DNA of 21,866 nt from a virus: the IMG/VR virus record IMGVR_UViG_3300028553_000190, positions 1 through 21,866 of that record. The stretch is one strand, 5' to 3'. Below, piece by piece: positions 7,439 through 13,848 of the stretch. Under the pieces are notes generated by a model that was given only the letters and a program-made list of their open reading frames with translations, was not told where the DNA came from and ran no database searches. Both the position numbers and the translations under genes were made by a program. Position 1 is the first letter of the stretch. Every line of letters begins with the position of its first letter.

Positions 7439-7897
7439 ATGAGACAGAGTGAAACAACAAAGGTGGAGTTTTTGCTAACATTGAACAACAACATTATTGT
7501 TCAGAGGTTTTTAAACATTAAGGGTATCAATCCTGATGCCAAGGATTCTTTTGAACTCTATGAGTTTGTCAAGTATTTTTCAGAAGATTTGGCACAGTAT
7601 TTGAAAATGAAATCAATTGGTTATCTTATTGAAAATAAGGATAGCATTTTGTATAACCCTTCAATTATGGAGACCTCATCAACAGATGAAGCAGAGTTAT
7701 TCAACATTTATGTAAAAATTGGAGACCAAGTTGTATCCCATAGAGTAGTTGATGGGAAGTTATATCCCCCAAAGGTTAGATATACTGTTGATATTCGCTA
7801 CTTCATTAAAGATTCATTAAAGGACTTGACAAATATCTTAATAAACCAAAACTTAACACACCAGTATTTAGAGAAAAATTTATTATCTAACCATTAA
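7439..7897 (+). CDS. Unknown 152-aa protein in the replication cluster
   Basis: I do not recognise the family. The soluble 152-residue protein has alternating strands and helices: KVEFLLTLNNNIIVQRFLNIKG at the start, a helical middle (FVKYFSEDLAQYLKMKSIGYL), a hydrophilic centre, then VRYTVDIRYFIKDSLKDLTNILI. There are no cysteines, no signal peptide and no membrane helix. It sits 17 nt after the RNase H gene and 11 nt before the helicase gene, so it is almost certainly co-expressed with the replisome genes. In T4 the helicase needs a loader (gp59) that also contacts gp32. A small unassigned gene directly before the helicase is a candidate for such a role, but no sequence evidence for this was found. 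The start ATG is preceded by an A-rich stretch and no Shine-Dalgarno sequence. Confidence 0.8.
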   Translation: MRQSETTKVEFLLTLNNNIIVQRFLNIKGINPDAKDSFELYEFVKYFSEDLAQYLKMKSIGYLIENKDSILYNPSIMETSSTDEAELFNIYVKIGDQVVSHRVVDGKLYPPKVRYTVDIRYFIKDSLKDLTNILINQNLTHQYLEKNLLSNH

Positions 7898-7908
7898 TCT
7901 TTATTTTT

Positions 7909-9282
7909 ATGTCAAAGAATTTTGATTACCTGGGTCAGACGTTCCAGTTGCAATTAATCAATCAGATTATTTTAGATAAGGAATTTGCAAGAGCCATATT
8001 AGATTTTATTAAAATATCTTATTTTGAGAATAAGTATTTTAAGTTAATCATACAAATGATTAAGGAGTATCATAAGAAATATGATGCTGCCCCAAACTTT
8101 GAAACACTAAATATGATTGCCAAATCTGAAATATCACAAGAATTGGCATTAAAGATTGTCATTGATACTATTGCAAAAGTAAGTTCAGCACCATTAGATG
8201 GTGTTGAGCTTGTCCAAGAAAAAGCACTTAAATTCTGCAAACAAGAAGAAGTTAAGATTGTTTTGGAAAAAGCACAGAAAGTCATTAATGAAGGTGATTT
8301 TGAATCTTATGATCAACTTGAGGAGTTGTTAAGATATGCTTTGCAAGTTGGTGTTAAGGAATCAAACGGTTTTGAGGTTTTTAATGATTTGGTGGGTGTG
8401 TTGGATGAGGATTATAGACACCCCATACCAATGGGTGTGAAGGGCATAGACGTTCTCTTAAAGGGGGGTTTAGCCAAAGGTGAGGTTGGTATTATATTTG
8501 CAGGTCCAGGTATTGGTAAATCAACCCTATTGACCTTGGTTGCAAATACAGCATTCAATAACAATTATAATGTTCTACATATATTTTTTGAAGATAATCC
8601 AAAAATTATTCAGAGAAAGCATATTACACTTTGGACAAAAATATCCCCAGATGAATTACCAAATAATAAGGATATTGTTTTTGATACAGTTAACAAAATA
8701 AAAGAAACTCATACAAATAAATTAATATTAAAGAAATTACCATCTGACACATTGACAATGAACCAAATAAAGAATCAAATCAGAAAGGTTATTGCTGATG
8801 GTATTAAACTTGATTTGGTTGTTTTGGATTATATTGATTGTGTTGTTCCAGATAGACAAGGTAATGATGAGTGGAAAAACGAGGGATCTGTTATTAGACA
8901 TTTTGAGGCTATGTGCCATGAATTGAATATTGCCGGATGGCTTGGTACGCAAGGAAATCGGAGTAGTATTTCTGCAAATGTGGTGACAAATGACCAGATG
9001 GGGGGGTCAATAAAGAAAGCCCAGGTTGGTCATGTCATTATTAGTATTGCAAAAAGTTTGCAACAGAAAGAGATGAATTTGGCAACTGTGGCAATAACCA
9101 AGTCAAGGATTGGTAAAGATGGTATTGTATTTGAGAATTGCAAGTTTGATAATGAAATGCTTGAAATTGATACTGATACAACAGCAACATTCCTGGGATT
9201 TGAGGAACAACAAGTGGAACGTAAGAAAGAAAGGATTAAGGAGTTATTGGTTAAGAAAAATAGCAATGATAATTTTTTGTGA
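7909..9282 (+). CDS. 41: gp41-like replicative DNA helicase (DnaB family)
   Basis: Hexameric 5'-3' helicase that unwinds the fork. The 457-residue product has an N-terminal helical domain (residues ~1-150, ARAILDFIKISYFENKYF onward), matching the DnaB N-terminal hairpin domain in place. A RecA-like motor follows: PMGVKGIDVLLKGGLAKGE leads into the Walker A GPGIGKSTLL (residues 199-208, Lys204), and Walker B is LVVLDYID with Asp307. Later motifs include GWLGTQGNR, MGGSIKKAQVGHVIISI and ITKSRIGKDG, which fits the DnaB motif 4 / arginine-finger region. Length is near T4 gp41 (475 aa). A basic C-terminal tail (ERKKERIKELLVKKN) ends it. It lies 11 nt after the unknown 152-aa gene and 78 nt before nrdB. 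The start at 7909 has a T-rich leader without a Shine-Dalgarno sequence. Confidence 0.92.
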   Translation: MSKNFDYLGQTFQLQLINQIILDKEFARAILDFIKISYFENKYFKLIIQMIKEYHKKYDAAPNFETLNMIAKSEISQELALKIVIDTIAKVSSAPLDGVELVQEKALKFCKQEEVKIVLEKAQKVINEGDFESYDQLEELLRYALQVGVKESNGFEVFNDLVGVLDEDYRHPIPMGVKGIDVLLKGGLAKGEVGIIFAGPGIGKSTLLTLVANTAFNNNYNVLHIFFEDNPKIIQRKHITLWTKISPDELPNNKDIVFDTVNKIKETHTNKLILKKLPSDTLTMNQIKNQIRKVIADGIKLDLVVLDYIDCVVPDRQGNDEWKNEGSVIRHFEAMCHELNIAGWLGTQGNRSSISANVVTNDQMGGSIKKAQVGHVIISIAKSLQQKEMNLATVAITKSRIGKDGIVFENCKFDNEMLEIDTDTTATFLGFEEQQVERKKERIKELLVKKNSNDNFL

Positions 9283-9360
9283 AAAATTGATTTTATAATC
9301 AAAATTGAATACTTTTATTTTTTGGTTTCATATTTATCTTAACCATAATAAAAAAAATAT

Positions 9361-11067
9361 ATGAAGAACATTTTTGAAAAGAGGGTAAATATTTTACCTT
9401 ATGAATATCCATCCTTATTAGCGTATAAGGATGCTATTAGGCACTCATACTGGATTGCAACTGAATTCAATTTCACAACTGACATTGATGATTATAGGAC
9501 AAAAATAAGTCATGAGGAGCGTGAAGTTATTAAAAGAACTATGTTGGCAATTGCACAAATTGAGGTGAATGTGAAAACATTTTGGGCTGACTTATATAAG
9601 AGAATGCCCATAACTGAAATTGGTGATGTTGGTATGACATTTGCAGAATGCCATGGTGAGGGAACTGAAATACTAACACCCAAAGGTTGGGTTAACTTTA
9701 AGGATATTGATACTAATACAGAGGTTATTCAATATGATTTAGAAACCAACACAATGACATCTGTTTTACCAAGTAATGTTATCAATGAACCTTACAAGGG
9801 AAAGATGCATAGGATTGAGAACCAAACATACAATGCATTACTAACCCCCAACCATAACATTTACTACAAAAATAGGAGTGGTGATATTGTTAAGAAGGCT
9901 ATTAAAGATATTAATGCTTTTAGTAGTGATATGGAACTACCTTTTTCTGGTAAATTTGTTAATGAGGGTGTTGATGAGTTGAGTTTGGAGGATAAAATTA
10001 ATATTGGAAACTTTGATTGGGTTGATTTATCAGATAAGTCTGAAAAGTGGTGCAATTCTTTTATTTATGAATTAACAAAATTGGAGGGGTCTAAACTTGA
10101 TAGTGAGACTCAGAATGGTGATTATATTATTAAACACCAAACTATTAGTAAATTGTTTGCAGATAAGTTGCAAGTTATAGGTATTTTTGCTGGGTATGTA
10201 GTTGATATAACTAATGATAAAGATGTTTACAATGTAAGTTTTGTAAAAACTAACACCTTTTCTTCTATAACTGATAAACCTACTATTGAAGATTATGATG
10301 GTAACATCTATTGTGTTACAGTTCCTACTGGATGTATTGTGACTAGATATAATGACAAAGTTTTAATTTCAGGAAACTCGGAAGTTCGTCATAAGGATGC
10401 TTATGCTCAATTATTAAGAATTCTTGGATTGGAGAATGAATTCCAGACTGTTATTGAAATTCCAGCTATAAAGAATAGAATTAGTTATTTGGCAAAATAT
10501 TTAGATGGGACAAGGAGTAGGGAGAATAAAATGTACACAAAGTCTGTATTATTATTTTCATTATTTATTGAACATGTGAGTTTGTTTAGCCAGTTCTTGA
10601 TTATGATGTCCTTCAACAAGGAGAAAAATCTATTCAAAGGTATTTCAAATGTTGTTGAGGCTACCTCAAAGGAGGAAGAAATCCATGGTAATTTTGGATC
10701 AGAACTTATCAACATTATCAAAGAAGAAAATCCAGAATGGTTTGACGAAGAATTTGAGGCATTGATTGTGTCAGCTTGTCATAAAGCATATGCCGCTGAA
10801 TGTGGAATATTGGATTGGATATTTGAGAACGGTGAATTAAGTTTCTTGTCAAAAGATACAATTAAACATTTCATTCAAAACAGATTTAACAATTCATTAA
10901 ATAGAATTGGAATGAAGTCAGTATTTGAAGTTGATTTTACAGAGATTGAGAAGACATTATGGTTTGATGTGGAGATTTTATCAACAAAGGAGGGGGATTT
11001 CTTCTATAAAAAATCGGTGGATTATAATAAAAAGAGCAAGAGTATAACAGAGGATGACTTATTTTAA
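9361..11067 (+). CDS. nrdB: Class I ribonucleotide reductase small subunit (NrdB), interrupted by an intein
   Basis: Holds the di-metal/tyrosyl radical cofactor that starts reduction of ribonucleotides in NrdA. The 568-residue precursor becomes a 325-residue NrdB when the 243-residue intein (Cys97-Asn339) is removed, a normal length for compact NrdB. The joined sequence FAE-SEVRHKDAY restores the ligand helix: Glu341 and His344 are metal ligands and Tyr348 is the radical tyrosine, matching E. coli SETIHSRSY. Further ligands by pattern are Glu68 (in AQIEVNVKTFW), Glu404 (FIEHVSLF) and Glu439/His442 (KEEEIH). All six ligand positions therefore look filled, with Glu rather than Asp at the first. 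The C-terminal tail, SITEDDLF, is acidic/hydrophobic as needed to dock on NrdA. nrdA follows after 12 nt; the order nrdB-nrdA is the reverse of T4. Activity depends on intein splicing. Confidence 0.93.
   Translation: MKNIFEKRVNILPYEYPSLLAYKDAIRHSYWIATEFNFTTDIDDYRTKISHEEREVIKRTMLAIAQIEVNVKTFWADLYKRMPITEIGDVGMTFAECHGEGTEILTPKGWVNFKDIDTNTEVIQYDLETNTMTSVLPSNVINEPYKGKMHRIENQTYNALLTPNHNIYYKNRSGDIVKKAIKDINAFSSDMELPFSGKFVNEGVDELSLEDKINIGNFDWVDLSDKSEKWCNSFIYELTKLEGSKLDSETQNGDYIIKHQTISKLFADKLQVIGIFAGYVVDITNDKDVYNVSFVKTNTFSSITDKPTIEDYDGNIYCVTVPTGCIVTRYNDKVLISGNSEVRHKDAYAQLLRILGLENEFQTVIEIPAIKNRISYLAKYLDGTRSRENKMYTKSVLLFSLFIEHVSLFSQFLIMMSFNKEKNLFKGISNVVEATSKEEEIHGNFGSELINIIKEENPEWFDEEFEALIVSACHKAYAAECGILDWIFENGELSFLSKDTIKHFIQNRFNNSLNRIGMKSVFEVDFTEIEKTLWFDVEILSTKEGDFFYKKSVDYNKKSKSITEDDLF
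9649..10377 (+). mobile_element. Intein in NrdB (243 aa, Cys97-Asn339)
   Basis: An in-frame protein intron. Block A is CHGEGTEILTPKGW with nucleophile Cys97. Block B is LTPNH (Thr162...His165). Block F is YCVTVPTGCIVTRYNDKVL, and block G is ISGN with Asn339, followed by Ser340 as the +1 residue. The penultimate residue is Gly rather than the usual His. Between blocks B and F are about 130 residues with no LAGLIDADG motif. However, ISKLFADKLQVIGIFAGYVVDIT...YNVSFVKTN resembles the C-terminal end of a LAGLIDADG-type endonuclease domain, so this looks like a decayed homing intein. The insertion site, just before SEVRH, abuts the metal-ligand helix. Removal gives an unbroken NrdB alignment, which strongly supports splicing ends. 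Confidence 0.92.
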
Positions 11068-11079
11068 AAAACAAACAAA

Positions 11080-13422
11080 ATGAATAAAGAAAAATATTAT
11101 TGGTTAAATGATGAGAGTAGGCTTTTCTTATCAAGGGGATATATTAGTGAAACCCCCGAGCAAAGGATTAAAGATATTGCAAATAAAGCAGAGGAATATT
11201 TAAAAATTGATGGGTTTGCTGTTAAGTTTGAGGATTATATGGCAAGGGGTTTTTATAGCCTATCAACACCTGTATGGATTAATTTTGGCAAGGAGAAGGG
11301 ATTACCAATTTCCTGCTATGGTTCCAATATTGACGATACTTTAGACAGTATTCTAAATGCTGGAAGGGAGATTGGAATGATGTCAAAATATGGTGGTGGA
11401 ACAAGTGCCTATCTTGGTAATATTAGGGCTAGGGGTAGCAAGATATCAACAGGTGGAACAGCAGATGGTCCAGTTCATTATGCAAGAATTTATGATACAG
11501 TAGTTGATGTATGTAAGCAATCAGAGGCAAGAAGGGGTGCATGTGCAGTTTGGCTACCAATTGAACATGATGATATTTTGGAGTTCTTGGATATTGGAAC
11601 AGAAGGCAATCCTATCCAAAATTTACAATATGGAATTACAGTTACAGATAATTGGATTAATGACATGAAGGGGGGTAATCCAACCAAGAGAAAGATATGG
11701 GCAAAAATAATTCAAAGGCGCAATGAGTTTGGGTTTCCATATATTATGTTTAAGGATAATTCAAATAACAATTCCCCCTACAAAGAATTGGGTATGGAGA
11801 TAACTGCAAGTAACCTTTGTTTAACAGAAGACCAAAGAGTTGTCACATCAAAAGGTTATTTGACTGTTAAAGAGTTATATGAGAGTGGTGAGGAATTGGT
11901 TTTATTTAGTGGAAATGAAGCGGTTAAATCATCTCCTATGTTATTGAGAAATGAAGATGCTGAAATATTGAAAATAACATATTCAAATAGAATGACACAA
12001 AAGGTGACATTTAATCATGGGATACCAGTTTTTAATGATACTACAAAAGATATTGTAAGAGTTGAAGCAAAAGATTTGAAAATTGGTGACTACGTTGCTT
12101 TGCAAACAGAAAAAGGTTTGTTTGGTGATTTGGATATGCAAGATGAGGCTTATTTGTTGGGTGCGGCAAATAGTCTTTTGAGTGAAGATAAACCTAAAAA
12201 TATTATTCCATCATATATCTGGAAAGCAAATGAAGAGACAGTAAAGGCTTATTTACATGGTTTGTTTAACATATCGAGTTATAATGATGATGGTTTATAT
12301 ATTGGGGATAATAAATTCATTTCTGATTTGCAAATATTATTTAGTAATTTAGGAATTAATTGTAATGTTGAAACTTTGAATAGTAATACATCAAAAATTA
12401 CAATAAAAAAACATAATGGTGAGTTGGGGGTTAAGGTTGTTGCAATTGAGCAATTAGAAAATGAGCCAGTATATTGTCCAACAGTTGATAATGATGAACA
12501 TATCTTTGTATCAAATGGTTTGAGAACATTTAACTGTTCAGAAATTCAATTACCAACAGATTCATTAAATTCTTTTGTTTGTTGTTTGGGTTCATTGAAT
12601 TTACTTCATTGGGATGAGATAGTTGAGACTGATGCAATTGAGGTTTACACAATGTTCTTAAATGCTGTTATGGATGAATTTATATTGAAGTCAGGTAAAA
12701 TGGCTGGGATGAAAAGGGCTAATAGGTTTGCATCACAACATAGAGCAATTGGCTTGGGGGTTTTAGGGTATCATTCATTATTCCAATCCAAATTAATTCA
12801 ATTTGAATCTTTGATGGCAAAGCAATTAAATCATCAAATATTTAAAATAATTAAAGAGAAATCAGAATTGGCTTCAAAATATTTATATGAAGAGAATGGA
12901 TATAGATGTTTAAGAGAGGGATATGCCAATACAACACTAATAGCTATTGCCCCGACCAAATCAAGTTCATTTATTCTAGGACAGGTAAGTATGGGTATTG
13001 AGCCAATCAAATCAAATTATTTTATTAAAGATTTGGCAAAATCAAAAACAATTTATAAGAATCCATTTTTGGAGATTGAATTGGATAAATATGGTTTAAA
13101 TACCCCAGATACTTGGGAGAGCATTTTGAAGAAGGATGGATCAGTGCAGCACTTGGATTTCCCAACCAAGGAGGTTTTCAAATCATTCATTGAAATATCA
13201 CCAAAAGAACTTATATTACAAGCAGCACAGAGGCAGAAATATATTGACCAATCACAATCACTTAATTTGATGATACATCCATCAGTTCCAGCAAAAGATA
13301 TAAATCAATTATATTTGTATGCACATGAGGAGGGGGTTAAGACGCTTTACTATCAGTTTAGCCAGAGTTCAGCACAATCATTTGCAAGGAATATTAATGA
13401 GTGTGTGAGTTGTGAATCATAG
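11080..13422 (+). CDS. nrdA: Class I ribonucleotide reductase large subunit (NrdA), interrupted by an intein
   Basis: Reduces ribonucleoside diphosphates to deoxy forms using the radical delivered by NrdB. The 780-residue precursor becomes 541 residues after loss of the 239-residue intein (Cys247-Asn485). That is short for NrdA: the first catalytic motif begins about 60 residues in (STPVWINFG...PISCYGSN, Cys79 = E. coli Cys225), so there is no room for an N-terminal ATP-cone. GGGTSAYLGNIR and SEARRGACAVWLP follow. The split motif SNL-CSEI (Asn245; Cys486 = thiyl-radical Cys439; Glu488) is restored by splicing. Cys501 (FVCCLGSLNL) is the second redox-active Cys. KTLYYQ (Tyr757, Tyr758) carries the radical-transfer tyrosines, and CVSC (Cys775, Cys778) is the C-terminal redox pair. 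Every residue of the mechanism appears to be present. It lies 12 nt after nrdB and is closed by a bidirectional terminator. It is the only + strand gene here that ends in TAG. Confidence 0.93.
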   Translation: MNKEKYYWLNDESRLFLSRGYISETPEQRIKDIANKAEEYLKIDGFAVKFEDYMARGFYSLSTPVWINFGKEKGLPISCYGSNIDDTLDSILNAGREIGMMSKYGGGTSAYLGNIRARGSKISTGGTADGPVHYARIYDTVVDVCKQSEARRGACAVWLPIEHDDILEFLDIGTEGNPIQNLQYGITVTDNWINDMKGGNPTKRKIWAKIIQRRNEFGFPYIMFKDNSNNNSPYKELGMEITASNLCLTEDQRVVTSKGYLTVKELYESGEELVLFSGNEAVKSSPMLLRNEDAEILKITYSNRMTQKVTFNHGIPVFNDTTKDIVRVEAKDLKIGDYVALQTEKGLFGDLDMQDEAYLLGAANSLLSEDKPKNIIPSYIWKANEETVKAYLHGLFNISSYNDDGLYIGDNKFISDLQILFSNLGINCNVETLNSNTSKITIKKHNGELGVKVVAIEQLENEPVYCPTVDNDEHIFVSNGLRTFNCSEIQLPTDSLNSFVCCLGSLNLLHWDEIVETDAIEVYTMFLNAVMDEFILKSGKMAGMKRANRFASQHRAIGLGVLGYHSLFQSKLIQFESLMAKQLNHQIFKIIKEKSELASKYLYEENGYRCLREGYANTTLIAIAPTKSSSFILGQVSMGIEPIKSNYFIKDLAKSKTIYKNPFLEIELDKYGLNTPDTWESILKKDGSVQHLDFPTKEVFKSFIEISPKELILQAAQRQKYIDQSQSLNLMIHPSVPAKDINQLYLYAHEEGVKTLYYQFSQSSAQSFARNINECVSCES
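11818..12534 (+). mobile_element. Intein in NrdA (239 aa, Cys247-Asn485)
   Basis: Block A begins CLTEDQRVVTSKGYLTV with Cys247. Block B is VTFNHGIPVF (Thr310, His313). The last residues are IFVSNGLRTFN with Asn485, then Cys486 as the +1 residue. The penultimate residue is Phe, not His. A LAGLIDADG endonuclease remnant is visible: AYLLGAANSLLSED (residues 357-370) where a motif such as AYLLGLxxGDG is expected, and AYLHGLFNISSY (residues 390-401) where GLFDADG is expected. Both catalytic acidic positions are lost, so DNA cleavage is unlikely. The +1 Cys needed for splicing is the same residue as the thiyl-radical cysteine of NrdA. Removing the segment gives the canonical NLCSEI motif. Confidence 0.93.
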
Positions 13423-13440
13423 ATTTGATACAATTTGTTA

Positions 13441-13485
13441 AATAAAAAGCCCCCAGTCTATTAATTTAGATTTGGGGGTTTTTAT
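13441..13485 (+). terminator. Bidirectional intrinsic terminator between nrdA and the minus-strand gene
   Basis: AAAAAGCCCCCAG pairs with TTGGGGGTTTTT (one bulged G), with an inner TCTA/TAGA pairing around a short AT loop. The A run on the left and T run on the right let it end transcription from both sides. It sits between the convergent stops of nrdA (13422) and the small minus-strand gene (13505). Confidence 0.88.
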
Positions 13486-13504
13486 TACTAATTTTGCTCA
13501 AAAA

Positions 13505-13765
13505 TTATTTACCACTTAGGGTATCATAAATTTGCTCAAGTTTTTTTACATCAGATTCACTAAATGCAAAATTGCTATTATCAAATTTATCTTTCATTGT
13601 TGAAAGTTTATCTGTGATTTTTTTAATCATAGATAGTGCTTTTTTACCAGTCTTTGCTTTACCAGCAGCATGATAGTCCATAAAGTGACCTTCACTTCCT
13701 TTTTCTTCAACAATTTTTTTGACTAATTTAGATAAATCATTTTCTGATAATCTTACTGTTTTCAT
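13505..13765 (-). CDS. Small lysine-rich phage protein (86 aa) with N-terminal tag-like helix
   Basis: Family not firmly recognised. The 86-residue product begins MKTVRLSENDLSKLVKKIVEEK, an amphipathic helix of a type that recurs at the start of many unrelated phage proteins. GSEGHFMDYHAAGKAKTGKKALSM-like polar sequence follows, and then two helices (KITDKLSTMKDKF and SESDVKKLEQIYDTLSG). No cysteine or membrane helix is present. The start chosen is the ATG ending at 13765; a start 24 nt earlier would add MYIYIKKT from leader sequence that contains the TATATTTATA element. On the minus strand that element ends 12 nt before this ATG. It is the only minus-strand gene here, convergent with nrdA and divergent from gene 25. 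A capsid-targeted internal protein or small virion protein is possible (inference, by comparison with the T4 internal-protein leader MKTYQEFIAEA). Confidence 0.8.
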   Translation of the reverse strand: MKTVRLSENDLSKLVKKIVEEKGSEGHFMDYHAAGKAKTGKKALSMIKKITDKLSTMKDKFDNSNFAFSESDVKKLEQIYDTLSGK

Positions 13766-13776
13766 AGTTTTTTTTA

Positions 13777-13786
13777 TATAAATATA
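13777..13786 (-). promoter_or_regulatory. Candidate late promoter element TATATTTATA (minus strand)
   Basis: On the minus strand the exact 10-mer ends 12 nt before the ATG of the 86-aa gene. Read on the plus strand the same site contains TATAAATA, the T4 late promoter box, but at 64 nt from gene 25. The shared spacing of the minus-strand reading with other copies makes that orientation preferable. The role is inferred. Confidence 0.4.
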
Positions 13787-13823
13787 CAATAAAGTAAAAT
13801 AGTTTACAAATTTATAAAAGGCA

Positions 13824-13833
13824 TATATTTATA
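13824..13833 (+). promoter_or_regulatory. Candidate late promoter element TATATTTATA (plus strand)
   Basis: The exact 10-mer ends 15 nt before the ATG of the gp25-like gene at 13849. With the minus-strand copy at 13777-13786 it makes an outward-facing pair in the 83-nt divergent gap, each copy next to its own gene. Confidence 0.42.
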
Positions 13834-13848
13834 ACTAAATAAGATATA

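Noticed and set aside
9287-9302. 6-bp AT hairpin after the helicase gene as a terminator
   Set aside because: TTGATT/AATCAA round TTAT has one G-C pair and no T tail. The rest of the 78-nt gap holds only AT-rich sequence and a lone ATATTTAT core.
13766-13789. Longer start (MYIYIKKT) for the minus-strand gene
   Set aside because: The extra codons are translated from the AT-rich leader that contains the TATATTTATA element. The MKTVRLSEN start matches the tag-like leader.
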